From an uncultured Desulfobulbus sp. (GTDB taxonomy: Bacteria > Desulfobacterota > Desulfobulbia > Desulfobulbales > Desulfobulbaceae): a stretch of 64,000 bases of DNA. The position numbers and the translations under genes were made by a program. Below, piece after piece: positions 24,988-34,603 of the stretch. Location of the stretch: NCBI RefSeq assembly GCF_963665445.1, contig NZ_OY762276.1, forward strand, positions 2,140,001-2,204,000, written 5' to 3'. The notes under the pieces were generated by a model. That model worked only from the letters and a program-made list of their open reading frames with translations. It had not been told where the DNA came from and ran no database searches. Each line of letters begins with the position of its first letter. Positions within the stretch are counted from its first letter, which is position 1.

Positions 24988-25003
24988 GCAAGGCCTGCAC
25001 CAA
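24988..25003 (-). promoter_or_regulatory. Candidate sigma-54 promoter of nrfHA
   Basis: On the minus strand TTGG, ten bases (TGCAGGCCTT), then GC gives the invariant sigma-54 GG-N10-GC spacing, with TTGC intact at -12. It is about 190 bp upstream of nrfH. The -24 element is imperfect. Sigma-54 control of nrfHA by NrfR is known in Desulfovibrio vulgaris, which makes the match worth noting. Confidence 0.4.
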
Positions 25004-25093
25004 GTCGAATATCCATGCAACTACAGCCCGATGAAGAGCAACGCGCAGTGGTGCGTAACCGTCAGGTATCGCTATCGCGGCCAGATTGCTACC

Positions 25094-25110
25094 ACAAGGT
25101 AACACCTTGT
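25094..25110. promoter_or_regulatory. Palindrome in the nrfH-ygbA divergent region
   Basis: ACAAGGT-AAC-ACCTTGT is a perfect 7-3-7 dyad in the 562-bp gap between the divergent nrfH and ygbA-like genes. It is a candidate site for a nitrosative or nitrite stress regulator. A TTTGTGAT half-site like those of CRP/FNR-family regulators lies further right near 25175. Confidence 0.4.
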
Positions 25111-25363
25111 CCGTTCCACGATGGGTTGATTATCGGTTATCAGGCGGATCAATTCAAGTACTCACCCAACAATCTTTGTGATGATCTTCTTCTTTTCCCG
25201 CCGCGGACAGCATCCAGATGCGCTCCGCCACCCACCGTGGTATTCTCCCCCAAAAACGGCATCCATCGCCAGGCACCAGACGTGAATGGCGAGGAATTGC
25301 CCCCTGCCCCAGCATCGAAACCATGCCCCGAGGGAGTATTCCCCTGGGATCGAAAGGAGCCCC

Positions 25364-25702
25364 ATGCCTATGCCTTTTTCCAGCCGCCGCATACGCCGGG
25401 AAGCACGGACGGTAGAGACCATGATCCGGCGTTACTGCCGGGACCATCACCACCATGCCTCCGATCTCTGCCGTGAATGCGAGCAGTTGCTGAGCTATGC
25501 CCGTAAACGGCTCATGCACTGCCCCTTTCAGGAAGGCAAGACCACCTGCGGCAAATGTCCGGTCCACTGCTATGCGCCCAGCCAGCGTACCCGCATTCGC
25601 GAGGTGATGCGCTCTGCCGGACCAAGAATGGCGTTCTCCAATCCTTTCCTAGCCCTGATGCACCTGCTGGACGGTCTGCGCAAACCACGAAAAAGACCCT
25701 GA
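25364..25702 (+). CDS. YgbA family nitrous-oxide-metabolism-linked protein
   Basis: A 112-residue cysteine-rich protein of the YgbA_NO type (nitrous oxide-stimulated promoter family). The start at 25364 follows AAAGGAG. Motifs visible in order are RRIRREARTVETMIRRYC, LCRECEQLLSYARKRL, CPF, CGKCPVHCY and IREVMRSAGPRM; the conserved cysteines suggest metal or nitrosyl chemistry. Family members in enterobacteria respond to nitric oxide via NsrR. Its position divergent from nrfHA supports a role in nitrosative stress. Confidence 0.83.
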   Translation: MPMPFSSRRIRREARTVETMIRRYCRDHHHHASDLCRECEQLLSYARKRLMHCPFQEGKTTCGKCPVHCYAPSQRTRIREVMRSAGPRMAFSNPFLALMHLLDGLRKPRKRP

Positions 25703-25711
25703 CCAGCCCGC

Positions 25712-25740
25712 TTGACACCACCGGGCAAATCCCGTAGAGT
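25712..25740 (+). promoter_or_regulatory. Sigma-70 type promoter of tatBC
   Basis: TTGACA (25712-25717), 17-base spacer, TAGAGT (25735-25740). The -35 box is consensus and the spacing ideal; the tatB start follows 60 bp later. Confidence 0.6.
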
Positions 25741-25800
25741 TCCGCTCACTATCGCAGTCAACCTTCCTCTGTTACCAATCAACCTCCCCGGTATGTTCAT

Positions 25801-26271
25801 ATGTTTGGAATCGGCCTTCCGGAAATGATCGTCATCTTTGCTGTGGCCCTGATTGTTGTCGGCCCAGATAAGCTCCCCGGCCTGGCAAAGTCCCTTGCCA
25901 AAGGGGTCATGGAGATGAAAAAAACCCTGAACCAGCTCAAGGACAGCATCAACGAGGAGAGCGGTGAGCTCGACTCGGTCCAGAAAGAACTGCGCGCCAC
26001 CGCCGACCAGTTGAAAGAACGGATGATCGATACGGATCCCGCCAACTGGCATCCGGCCCCGGGTCCTGCAAAACAGCCCACCGAGGAGGAGATCATCGAC
26101 GTTGAGATCGAGGCGGAGGAGGCTGCGGCCCAGCCCGGTGTGACGCAAACGGCAAAGGACCAAGACGAGGCACCTCTGGTGCCTGAGTCGCCGGCCCCGC
26201 GCCGCAGCCTGCCGGGCGCAGCCAAGACCGACACCGCCGCTCAGACTGAAAACAAGGCCACAGCCCCATGA
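25801..26271 (+). CDS. tatB: Sec-independent protein translocase TatB
   Basis: Twin-arginine translocation component that, with TatC, receives folded precursor proteins. The 156-residue protein starts MFGIGLPEMIVIFAVALIVVGP: one short membrane helix with the conserved GxPE and the PDKLP hinge, then an amphipathic helix and a long acidic tail. Residue count and the E-rich tail favour TatB over TatA, though a dual TatA/B is possible. It overlaps tatC by four bases. Tat export would serve metal-cofactor enzymes. Confidence 0.88.
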   Translation: MFGIGLPEMIVIFAVALIVVGPDKLPGLAKSLAKGVMEMKKTLNQLKDSINEESGELDSVQKELRATADQLKERMIDTDPANWHPAPGPAKQPTEEEIIDVEIEAEEAAAQPGVTQTAKDQDEAPLVPESPAPRRSLPGAAKTDTAAQTENKATAP

Positions 26272-27017
26272 TGATCGAAGCGCTGGAGCAGTTCCGGCCC
26301 CACCATCAGGAGCTCAAGCAGCGGCTGATTCGCTGTTTTATCGCCATTGCCGTGACCAGCACCGTGGCCTATATGTTCAAGGACACCCTTGCCGCCTGGT
26401 GCATGCACCCGCTCTATCAGGCCTATCCGCAGCTGGACAAACTGGTCTACACCAAACTGACCGAGGCCTTTCTCAGCTATCTCAAGCTCGCCCTCCTGGT
26501 CGGTCTTATCGCTGCTCTGCCGTTCATGCTCTACCAGGTGTGGCTGTTCGTCGCCCCTGGCCTGCTCGACAAGGAAAAACGAACCGTTCGCACCGTTCTC
26601 GGCTGGGCGACCGGCCTGTTCACCGGCGGTGCCCTGTTTTCCTACTTTGTCGTTTTGCCGCGGGTGCTCCACTTTTTCATGAGTTACGCCGGGCCGACCC
26701 TGCAGCCGCGGCTCAAGCTCGGTCTCTACCTCACCTTTACCGCCCGCATGCTGCTCACCTTCGGCATCGCCTTTGAGATCCCCTTTCTCATGGTCATGGC
26801 TAACCGCACTCGCCTGATCAAGGATGGGTATTTCAAGGAAAAACGAGTCTATTTCTACATAGCCATCGTTATCCTCTCCTTTCTGCTCACCACCGGAGAA
26901 ATAACGGCCACGGTCCTGCTTTCCTTCCCGCTGTTCGCCCTCTACGAGGCAGGGATGATCGCCTGCCGGGTGTTCAACAAACCTGCGGCAGAAGAGAGCG
27001 AGCCAACGGTTTCCTGA
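26268..27017 (+). CDS. tatC: Sec-independent protein translocase TatC
   Basis: Integral membrane receptor of the Tat system, 249 residues with six hydrophobic helices. Conserved features include an N-terminal HHQELKQRLIR, the LYQVWLFVAPGL segment near 90, FSYFVVLPRVLHFF near 125 and FGIAFEIPFLM near 165. The ATG overlaps the tatB stop. Confidence 0.93.
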   Translation: MMIEALEQFRPHHQELKQRLIRCFIAIAVTSTVAYMFKDTLAAWCMHPLYQAYPQLDKLVYTKLTEAFLSYLKLALLVGLIAALPFMLYQVWLFVAPGLLDKEKRTVRTVLGWATGLFTGGALFSYFVVLPRVLHFFMSYAGPTLQPRLKLGLYLTFTARMLLTFGIAFEIPFLMVMANRTRLIKDGYFKEKRVYFYIAIVILSFLLTTGEITATVLLSFPLFALYEAGMIACRVFNKPAAEESEPTVS

Positions 27018-27060
27018 TCAGGCTGGACACCCTCCGCACCCCGCCCGCTTTTTTTCATCC

Positions 27061-27342
27061 ATGCCTATCAGCCGGCCGCACCCGGCCGCGAAATCGCTAA
27101 GCTCCCGGCAACGTCTGCTTGGGGGGAGTGGCCGTTTTCGGCCCGGCACTCTGCTTCTACCTGGCAACGGCCATCATCCACTGGGGCCAGGGGTTGTCCA
27201 CATCGAGACGGCGACGTACACCTTTGCCCCGTTCGTGCTCGGTTTTCTTGTGGTGAGTGCGAGCAAGTACATCATCCGCGCCCAGCGTGACCTCCATGCC
27301 ATCGGCATCGTCGCCCTGGCCCTGCGTTTGGCCGCTCGCTGA
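27061..27342 (+). pseudogene. Possible frameshifted small membrane protein gene
   Basis: In the 519-bp gap between tatC and the MCP gene, two neighbouring frames each encode one hydrophobic segment. One frame reads about VFGPALCFYLATAIIHWGQ near 27130-27190; the other reads FAPFVLGFLVVSASKYIIRAQ near 27220-27290. Together they look like a two-helix membrane protein broken by a frameshift. The single 93-codon open frame starts with low-complexity basic residues and is unlikely to be native. The rest of the gap shows nothing clear. Confidence 0.3.
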
Positions 27343-27536
27343 CCAGAAAAGCCTCCCTCTTTTAAGTAACCAGTTCGCCAGTTTTGTGGTTGCAGCCCCA
27401 GGGATTTTCACGCCTTTTTCCTTGACGCTCCGGAGTCCTTTCCTGATAATCCACCTAAATCAAAGCATAATAAGCAATGTGCTCCACATGCTCTACCGTA
27501 TTCGCTCACGTAAATTTTTCCGAAAAGGGGCAGGCA

Positions 27537-29585
27537 ATGAACGATTTCAGATTGGGAATTAAGTTGGTTGGCGGCTTTCTCATGACAGCGCTGATTATTG
27601 TTTTGGTCGGCATCCTCTCCATCAGGCAGCAGAGCATGCTCGGTGGCGAAGTCGAACGTCTCGGTAACGAGACCATTCCCGCGGTTGAAAGTATCCTGGT
27701 GGTGAAAAGCCAGGCCGCCTCCATTGCCTCGCTCATGCGATCCCTGCTCACGCCCTATGCCTCCAAAGAGCAGCGAAACTATTCCCACCAAAACCTGCTT
27801 GAATCGCGCAAGATCTACGGGGCGGCCAAAGATAAATTCATGACCCTGCCTCTCTTCAAAGAGGTCACCGCCGAATGGCAGGAGTTCAACAGCAACATTA
27901 GCAAGTGGGTCCAGGTGAACAACGAGGCGGTCGACCTCTCCAAACAGCTCATTGAGATGGATATGATCAATCCGGATGTGCTGAAAGAGCACATGGCAGA
28001 CTTTGAGATCGCCCACAATGCCTTACTGGCGAAGGTCGGCCGTTTGCTCCTCAATGGAATTCCCTTTGAGGGGGGGACCTCAAGTACGGCCTGTGCCCTT
28101 GGCAAGTGGATGGACCACATGGACACGACCAACCCGCAGATGGTGGCTTTGGTCAGGCAACTCAAACCGATTCACAACCAGTTGCATAGCGATGTGGCCC
28201 TTGCCAAGCAACTGGCGACCAACGGCCAAGCCGACGAGGCCAAGGGTGTCTTTGCAGACAAAATTACCCCCGCCTCGGAGAAGGTCTTTGATCTTGTCCA
28301 TCAGATGATCGCCATCGTTGACGATGCCAACGAAAAATTTCAAAAAATGAACACGTTGCTGCTCGAGGACGGCGAAAAGTACCAGAAACAAACCTTTGCC
28401 GCCATCGACAGCATCGTCCAGAAAGCTGAAGCTACAGCACAATCCACCGTCCAGTCCGCGCAGGACAGCGCCCACCGGGGTGAGTTGACGACCACCATCT
28501 GCCTGGTCATCGGTTTCATCCTGGCCGTTGCCCTGGGGTTGATCCTCACCCGGTTGATCACCAAACCGCTCTTCATGGGCGTTGAACTGGCCAAGGCCAT
28601 GGCCGCGGGCGACCTGACCCGGACCATGAATGTCAATCAGAAGGATGAAATCGGCATACTGGCCCAATCGCTCAACGACATGGCCCAAAATCTGCGGCGG
28701 ATGTTCGGCGATATCAAGCAGGGTGTGTCCAGCGTGGATGAATCCTCCTCGCAACTGGCCGCCATCTCCAATCAGATGGCCTCCGGCGCAGAATCGACCG
28801 CTGCCCGTTCCGCCCAGGTGGCGACCGCGGCCGAGGAGATGAGCGCCAATCAGAACTCCATCGCCGCCGCCATGGAAGAGGCCTCGGTCAATGTCAACAT
28901 GGTGGCTGCCGCAGCCGAGGAGATGAACGCGACCATCACTGAAATCGCGCAGAACTCGGGCAAGGCGATCGATATCACCTCCAAAGCGGTGCGGCAATCG
29001 CAGGAGGCCTCGGCGAGGGTCAATGAGCTTGGCCGTGCCGCCGACGAAATCAACAAGGTCACCGAGGCGATCACCGAAATCTCCGAACAGACCAACCTCC
29101 TGGCCCTGAACGCGACCATCGAGGCGGCCCGTGCCGGCGAGGCGGGCAAGGGGTTTGCCGTAGTTGCCAACGAGATCAAGGATCTGGCCAAGCAGACCGC
29201 CATGGCCACCCTGGACATCAAGAACAAGATCCAGGGCATCCAGCAGGCAACCGGCGTCACCGTTCACGAAATCAACGAGATCAGTACGGTTATCGCCGAT
29301 GTCGATCAGATCGTGGCCACCATCGCCTCGGCGGTGGAGGAGCAGTCCGCCACCACCCGCGAGATTTCCGCCAACGTCAACCAGGCGAGCCAGGGCATCA
29401 ACGAGGTCAACGAGAACGTGGCCCAGAGTTCGGCTGTCTCCTCGGAAATTGCCTCTGATATCGCCACGGTCAACGAAAGTGCCAACGAGATCAACACCGC
29501 CAGCAGTCAGGTCAAGATCAGCGCCGAGGCGCTTTCGGGCGTGGCCGACCGACTCAAGGACATGGTCTCCAGATTCAAGATCTGA
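27537..29585 (+). CDS. Methyl-accepting chemotaxis protein with CZB-like sensor
   Basis: A 682-residue transmembrane chemoreceptor. TM1 is about 8-30 and TM2 about 318-340, enclosing a periplasmic sensor of roughly 285 residues. Inside it, residues about 158-216 carry a CZB-like zinc-binding pattern: H, then C-LGKW, then H-x3-H. A HAMP domain follows TM2 and the signalling domain covers about 390-680, with the hairpin tip [21 protein letters not shown]. There is no CheR/CheB tether pentapeptide. The start at 27537 is used because GGGGCAGG precedes it. It is a single gene, so it presumably joins an array encoded elsewhere. Confidence 0.93.
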   Translation: MNDFRLGIKLVGGFLMTALIIVLVGILSIRQQSMLGGEVERLGNETIPAVESILVVKSQAASIASLMRSLLTPYASKEQRNYSHQNLLESRKIYGAAKDKFMTLPLFKEVTAEWQEFNSNISKWVQVNNEAVDLSKQLIEMDMINPDVLKEHMADFEIAHNALLAKVGRLLLNGIPFEGGTSSTACALGKWMDHMDTTNPQMVALVRQLKPIHNQLHSDVALAKQLATNGQADEAKGVFADKITPASEKVFDLVHQMIAIVDDANEKFQKMNTLLLEDGEKYQKQTFAAIDSIVQKAEATAQSTVQSAQDSAHRGELTTTICLVIGFILAVALGLILTRLITKPLFMGVELAKAMAAGDLTRTMNVNQKDEIGILAQSLNDMAQNLRRMFGDIKQGVSSVDESSSQLAAISNQMASGAESTAARSAQVATAAEEMSANQNSIAAAMEEASVNVNMVAAAAEEMNATITEIAQNSGKAIDITSKAVRQSQEASARVNELGRAADEINKVTEAITEISEQTNLLALNATIEAARAGEAGKGFAVVANEIKDLAKQTAMATLDIKNKIQGIQQATGVTVHEINEISTVIADVDQIVATIASAVEEQSATTREISANVNQASQGINEVNENVAQSSAVSSEIASDIATVNESANEINTASSQVKISAEALSGVADRLKDMVSRFKI

Positions 29586-29622
29586 GATGCAGCTCAAGCG
29601 GCCGCAAAGACTGGGTCAAACC

Positions 29623-29724
29623 TGATAGCCTCGCAACAAGTCAACAACCTGAAAATCACATACCGTGAAATCAGTTGGTTACGAAGCGCGAAACGTCGTT
29701 CTCGAGGCTTTTTACGAGAACGAC
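29623..29724 (+). repeat. Dispersed repeat, copy 3
   Basis: A 102-bp member in the gap between the MCP gene and the convergent hybrid kinase gene. The right half (CGAAACGTCGTTCTCGAGGC onward) is identical to copy 1 and the left half has diverged. Same orientation as the other copies. Confidence 0.8.
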
Positions 29725-29738
29725 AAACCTGCCGAGTG

Positions 29739-29777
29739 AAAAAAGCCGTTTCTCCTTTTCCGGGAAACGGCTTTTTT
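29739..29777. terminator. Bidirectional terminator after the MCP gene
   Basis: AAAAAAGCCGTTTC (29739-29752) pairs with GAAACGGCTTTTTT (29764-29777). The A-run and T-run on either arm let it terminate both the MCP transcript and the convergent kinase operon. Between it and 29885 I see nothing else. Confidence 0.88.
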
Positions 29778-29885
29778 GTGGATCGGTTGGGATGGTGGGG
29801 GGATCAACCACCGAGGCTGAAGCTGGAGCGTCAGGGGCAGCTCCCCACGCAGAGCATGGGTAGCGGGGGAAAAGGCAACATCGGC

Positions 29886-31934
29886 TCAGGCAGGCATGTG
29901 CAGGGCGTTGTATACCTTTTCGGCGAGCTCATCGATGGAAAAGGGCTTGTGAATGCAATATCGCTGGATATCATCGCAATCCTTGTCCGTAAAACTCTCC
30001 GCATATCCGGACATGAACAGATATTTCAGGTTAGGGTAAAAGGAGCAGAGCAGTTTGGCCAGTTCCACGCCGCCCATCTCCGGCATGACCATGTCCGCCA
30101 GCAGAAGCTGTACGCCACCGGGTTCGGTATTGGCCAGGAGGATGGCCTCGGTCGATCGGGTGGTGGCCAGAACCGTATAGCCCAAACCGGTGAGCAGGGC
30201 ACTGATGGCCTGGAGTATCCCCTCTTCGTCGTCCACCACGAGAATGGTTTCGCCGCCGCCCCGGAGGATGGCTCCTTTTTTCTCTTTCCGTTCCTCTGCG
30301 GGTGCATGGTGTCGCGGCAGGTACAACGAGACGTCGGCCCCCTGACCAGGAGTACTGCGTATGTCGATAATTCCACCGTTCTGCTGCATGATACCGTACA
30401 CGGTGGAGAGGCCGAGCCCGGTTCCCTGCCCCTCTCCCTTGGTGGTGAAAAAGGGTTCGAACATCCGTTCCTGGACCTCCAGATCAATGCCGCAGCCCTC
30501 ATCAACGATCGACAGCAGTACATATTCGCCCGGCTGCAACTGCCCGTGGCTCAGTCGCAGCGGGTCGGTCAGGGAGACCATGGCAGTGCGAATGACGATT
30601 TTGCCGCCTACGGGCATGGCATCGCGGGCATTGACGCAGAGGTTGGCCAGAATCTGGTCGACCTGTGAGGGATCGATCAGCACCGGCCAGAGGTAGGACT
30701 GGGGTTGCCAGATGATCTGGACGGTTTCCCCGATCATCCGCTGCAGCATCTTCAGCATTCCGGAGACGCACTCGTTGAGATCGATCACCCGTGGCACCAC
30801 AGCCTGTTTGCGGGCGAAGCCGAGCAGCTTTCGGGTCATGGCCGAGGATCGCTGGGCGGCATCGACAATCTGCTGCAAAAATTCATGGACCGGCAGACCG
30901 GGCTTGGTTTTGCTCAATCCCATCTGCGCATAGCCAAGGATCACGCTGAGCATGTTGTTGTAGTCGTGGGCCACGCCTCCGGCAAGGCGACCGATGGATT
31001 CCATCTTCTGCGCCTGGCGCAACTGCGCCTCCAGTTGCTGCTGCTGTCGCTCCGACTCGATTCGTTGCGAAACATCGCGGATAAGACCGATGAAGCCGGT
31101 CATCCGTTCCTCATCGTCATAGAGACGAAACAGGTTAATCTCACCGGGGAAAAGTCGTCCGTCCTTGGTCTTGAACTGGATCAAATAGACCTGGGACGGA
31201 TCGTCGGTCAGTGCCTGGAGCGACTGGCTCATCTGATGAAACTGGGCCTCGCTCTCGTAGAGTATCGAGGTGGGGTGGCCGATCAGTTCATCCATGGTAT
31301 AGCCGAACAGCTCGGCAAAGGCCCGGTTACAGTTGATGATCCGCCGATGGACGTCGAACACCAAAATCGCATCGCGGATGGAATGGAAGAGACGGCGATA
31401 GTTGGTCTCGCTCTGACGAAGGATTTCCTCCGTATCTTTACGGGCTTCGACCTGATGCTCCAACTCAACCATCTTTTGTTCGAGCTTGCGAATAAGTCGT
31501 TCGTTGTAGAGTTTGAGCACCTCTCCGTCCTCCGAAGCCCCCTGAGGGGATGGTGCTTCCTCGCTGTGGTCGGCAGCCAGGACCTCGTTGATGGTCCGGA
31601 CCAGGGTTTCCGGCTCGCAGGGTTTCTGCAGAAACCTTGCCGCCCCGATTTTCAGGGCAAAGGCCTCATCCTGCGGGCCGGTGTAGGTTGCGGTGAAGAC
31701 GATAAAGGGAATCTGGCAAAACCTGGAATCCGCCTTGAGTTTGCGGCAGAGCTCAAACCCGTCCATCACCGGCATGAGGATGTCGGACAGGACGCAATCA
31801 ACATGCTCCTTTTCCAGGGAGGCCAAGGCCTCGGCCCCGTTGTCCGCCGAGAGGACCTCAAAACCGTGCCCCTTGAGCAATGCCTCAATAAAATAGCGAT
31901 TTTCCTGCTTATCATCGACACTGAGGATGCGCAT
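29886..31934 (-). CDS. Hybrid sensor histidine kinase (REC-PAS-HK-REC)
   Basis: A 682-residue soluble kinase with no membrane segment. An N-terminal receiver (1-120) has phosphoacceptor D51 in LSDILMP and the K of LQKP. A coiled segment follows, then a PAS domain (about 165-290), HisKA with RLAGGVAHDYNNML near 320, HATPase with NLCVNARDAMP, DEGCGI and GTGLGLSTVYG, and a C-terminal receiver (about 560-680, LLADMVMPEMGG). Kinases with H-D-Y-N-N belong to the multi-step phosphorelay type. It is the last of three overlapping minus-strand genes. Confidence 0.9.
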   Translation of the reverse strand: MRILSVDDKQENRYFIEALLKGHGFEVLSADNGAEALASLEKEHVDCVLSDILMPVMDGFELCRKLKADSRFCQIPFIVFTATYTGPQDEAFALKIGAARFLQKPCEPETLVRTINEVLAADHSEEAPSPQGASEDGEVLKLYNERLIRKLEQKMVELEHQVEARKDTEEILRQSETNYRRLFHSIRDAILVFDVHRRIINCNRAFAELFGYTMDELIGHPTSILYESEAQFHQMSQSLQALTDDPSQVYLIQFKTKDGRLFPGEINLFRLYDDEERMTGFIGLIRDVSQRIESERQQQQLEAQLRQAQKMESIGRLAGGVAHDYNNMLSVILGYAQMGLSKTKPGLPVHEFLQQIVDAAQRSSAMTRKLLGFARKQAVVPRVIDLNECVSGMLKMLQRMIGETVQIIWQPQSYLWPVLIDPSQVDQILANLCVNARDAMPVGGKIVIRTAMVSLTDPLRLSHGQLQPGEYVLLSIVDEGCGIDLEVQERMFEPFFTTKGEGQGTGLGLSTVYGIMQQNGGIIDIRSTPGQGADVSLYLPRHHAPAEERKEKKGAILRGGGETILVVDDEEGILQAISALLTGLGYTVLATTRSTEAILLANTEPGGVQLLLADMVMPEMGGVELAKLLCSFYPNLKYLFMSGYAESFTDKDCDDIQRYCIHKPFSIDELAEKVYNALHMPA

Positions 31935-32325
31935 CTTGCTCCTTGGCTAAATCCCAACCCGCGGGAAAATATTGGCAAATTTCCTCGACAAAAGTTTCGG
32001 GATTTATTGGCTTTTCGATGTAGCCGCTCGCCCCGGCGGCAAGAATCTGCTCGCGATCCCCGACCATGGCATAGCTGGTCACGGCAATGATCGGCACTGC
32101 ACTGAGCTGTGGATGCCGTTTCAGTTCGGCCGCCACCGCATAGCCGTCCATGCGCGGCAGTTGAATATCCAGCAGGATGGCCAGGGGATCGCAGCTCAAG
32201 GCCGAAGCCACCCCTTTTTTTCCATCCTCGGCACCGATGATGGTAAAACCGCTTTTTTCCAGCAGAAAACGCATCATATACATATTCTGCACATTATCCT
32301 CGATAATCAATAACCGCCTGTTCAT
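31912..32325 (-). CDS. Single-domain response regulator
   Basis: A 137-residue stand-alone receiver resembling DivK/Spo0F: acidic pair ED at 9-10, phosphoacceptor D in LLDIQLPRMDG near 53, T/S switch residue in VTSYAM, and lysine in YIEKPI. It has no output domain, so it passes phosphate or regulates by binding. It overlaps its neighbours by 4 and 23 bases, between two kinases, so it is probably the phosphate shuttle of the cluster. Confidence 0.92.
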   Translation of the reverse strand: MNRRLLIIEDNVQNMYMMRFLLEKSGFTIIGAEDGKKGVASALSCDPLAILLDIQLPRMDGYAVAAELKRHPQLSAVPIIAVTSYAMVGDREQILAAGASGYIEKPINPETFVEEICQYFPAGWDLAKEQDAHPQCR

Positions 32326-34400
32326 GCACCACCCCCTTGGGAAATCCGCTCTGAGGAAGCAGCCTCCCGCGGTAGAAGCACGGTGAAACGGCTTCCCGTA
32401 CCCAATTCGCTGGTCACGCCGATACTCCCCCCCATGCGCGCCACCAGCCGCTTGCAGATGGCCAGCCCCAGGCCGGTTCCTTCATGTTGTCGGGAAAGCC
32501 CGGTTTCCACCTGCTGAAAGGGTTGAAAGATAGACTGCAACTCCTCCGGCCGCATGCCGATACCGGTATCGGATATCTCCAGGCAATACTGGTCCCCCTG
32601 CAGCCGACACAGCAGGCTGACGGAGCCCTCGTCGGTGAATTTTATCGCATTATTGAGCAGATTGATCAACACCTGTTCGAGACGACGCTTGTCGGTGGTG
32701 ATCATGCCGATGCCGGGATCGATGTCCACCTGCAGTTTGAGCGCCTTTTGCTCGGCAAGCGGGGCAACCAGGGCAAGGGCCTTGTCGAGCGAGGCCGACA
32801 GTACAAAGGGGGCGAGGCTGAGTTCGAGCTGCCCGGCCTCAATTTTCGAAATATCAAGGACATCGTTGATCAGCGAAAGCAGATGGCGCGAACTCTTCTG
32901 CACCATGGCCAGTTGCTTATGCTGTTCTTCGTTGAGCGGCCCGGCCAGTTCCTGGATGAGAATTCCGGTAAATCCGATGATCGAGTTGAGCGGCGTGCGC
33001 AGTTCATGGGACATGGTGGCGAGAAAGGCGGACTTAATCCGGTCCGCCTCCTGAGCCTTTTTCATGGCCTGCTGCAGACTTTCCGCGGCCTTGCGTTCTT
33101 CGCTGATATCTTCAAGGATGCCGACCGCACCCTCCAGGGGATTATTTGCATCAACGGCGCGCAGGCTCAGGCGGCCCCAAAAAGTGGTGCCGTCCTTACG
33201 GATGACCATCTGCGAGCGGCGATGGATTTCGCCCTGGCCGAGTTGGGCATAGACCTGCTGGGCCGCGCGTTCAAAGGCATGGTCGCTGCTGTACCAGGCT
33301 CGGGTCGACATGCCGACCAATTCATCGTGGCCGTATCCGGTCATTTCCTCCATTTTCCGATTGCAGCGCACGATCCTGCGACAGCGCAACATCATGATGC
33401 CCACGCTGGCGGATTCGAAGAGGGAAACCTGCTCCCGGGTCATTTCGGCAATGGCCGAGGTCCGTTCCTGGATACGGGCCTCCATGTCCCGATTAACTTG
33501 ACGAAGCTCGCGGGTACGCAAGGCCACCTGGTGCCTGAGGACGACCCCGCCAAGCAGACTGAGGACCAGGATGCCGGCACCGCTCAGGCCGGTCGCTTTT
33601 ATCCAGAGTGGCCAGTGAAAACTGACCCTCTCCGAGGTCCATTGACGAAGAGAGCGGTAGTAGAGGGAATGGGGATCATCCTTGAGTGCGCGCAGGTGGC
33701 GATCGATGACTGGCAGGAGATGCTTGGGATCGTGTTTACTGGCCGTGTAGTAGAGATCCGAGGGCTCAAAGACCACGGTTGTGTCCTCGAGACCGTAGCT
33801 GCGCGCATTGAGAAGGCCATAAAATCGGTTGGTCACCGCTACATCGGCTTCCCCCTTTTGCACTCGGGCAAACATGGAATCGTAGTCCGGCACCCGCACC
33901 AGTTGGCAATCCAATTGAAATCCCTTGCGCAACCGCTCAAAGGCCGATTCCTGAATCGATCGTTCGAGCACCATGATGCGCTTGTGGTTTAAATCAAGAA
34001 TCGAGCGGATGCCGTGGCCTTTGGGAGCGTAGACCTGAAACCAGGAGGAAAGTGCCGGCACCTTGGGAAAGGCATAGAGTTCGCTGCGCTCGGCCGAGTA
34101 GGCCATGTCCGGCATGAGGTCGATCTCGCCCCGTTCAAGACGATCGAGGTCCTGAGCCCAGCTTCCGCTGACATATCTGAGTTGCCAGCCTTCCAGGCGG
34201 GCTATCTCCTCGATGATGTCGATGAACACGCCCGCAGGCTTGCCGTTTTGGGTGAAAATTTTTGGCTTGTTCTCGTACACGCCAATGGTGATCACCGGTC
34301 CCTGCGCCCGGCACAGGCTGCTGAGCGCAAGAACAAGCAGGTACGGGAGGATGCCGCACCACAGACGACAGAATCGAAGCGCGTATGGCCGTGCAATCAT
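32322..34400 (-). CDS. Membrane histidine kinase with periplasmic solute-binding domain
   Basis: A 692-residue sensor kinase starting at 34400, where GGGGAG precedes the ATG. A signal/anchor helix (about 10-32) is followed by an SBP_bac_3 (amino-acid-binding type) domain (35-270), a membrane helix (about 278-300), a coiled coil, a PAS domain (about 335-455), HisKA with ATMSHELRTPLNSIIGF, and HATPase with NLLNNAIKF, DTGIGM and GTGLGLAICKRL. The extracytoplasmic domain suggests it senses a small polar solute. First gene of a three-gene phosphorelay operon. Confidence 0.9.
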   Translation of the reverse strand: MIARPYALRFCRLWCGILPYLLVLALSSLCRAQGPVITIGVYENKPKIFTQNGKPAGVFIDIIEEIARLEGWQLRYVSGSWAQDLDRLERGEIDLMPDMAYSAERSELYAFPKVPALSSWFQVYAPKGHGIRSILDLNHKRIMVLERSIQESAFERLRKGFQLDCQLVRVPDYDSMFARVQKGEADVAVTNRFYGLLNARSYGLEDTTVVFEPSDLYYTASKHDPKHLLPVIDRHLRALKDDPHSLYYRSLRQWTSERVSFHWPLWIKATGLSGAGILVLSLLGGVVLRHQVALRTRELRQVNRDMEARIQERTSAIAEMTREQVSLFESASVGIMMLRCRRIVRCNRKMEEMTGYGHDELVGMSTRAWYSSDHAFERAAQQVYAQLGQGEIHRRSQMVIRKDGTTFWGRLSLRAVDANNPLEGAVGILEDISEERKAAESLQQAMKKAQEADRIKSAFLATMSHELRTPLNSIIGFTGILIQELAGPLNEEQHKQLAMVQKSSRHLLSLINDVLDISKIEAGQLELSLAPFVLSASLDKALALVAPLAEQKALKLQVDIDPGIGMITTDKRRLEQVLINLLNNAIKFTDEGSVSLLCRLQGDQYCLEISDTGIGMRPEELQSIFQPFQQVETGLSRQHEGTGLGLAICKRLVARMGGSIGVTSELGTGSRFTVLLPREAASSERISQGGGA

Positions 34401-34603
34401 CGTGCAGAACTCCCCATCGCAGAGGTTTATCTGGAAAACTCTAGAAGTTCTGAAAAGACAGCAAGTTAGCTGCAAAAGCAGGAACGAGCTACCCCATTAT
34501 GCAAACTTTGCCGCAAAATGGCAAACAGGAAATACGGTTCCCTATCGAATAAAATCAGGCAATTCCAGGAGGTTGACGATGAAATTCGCCCCAACCCCTT
34601 GTC

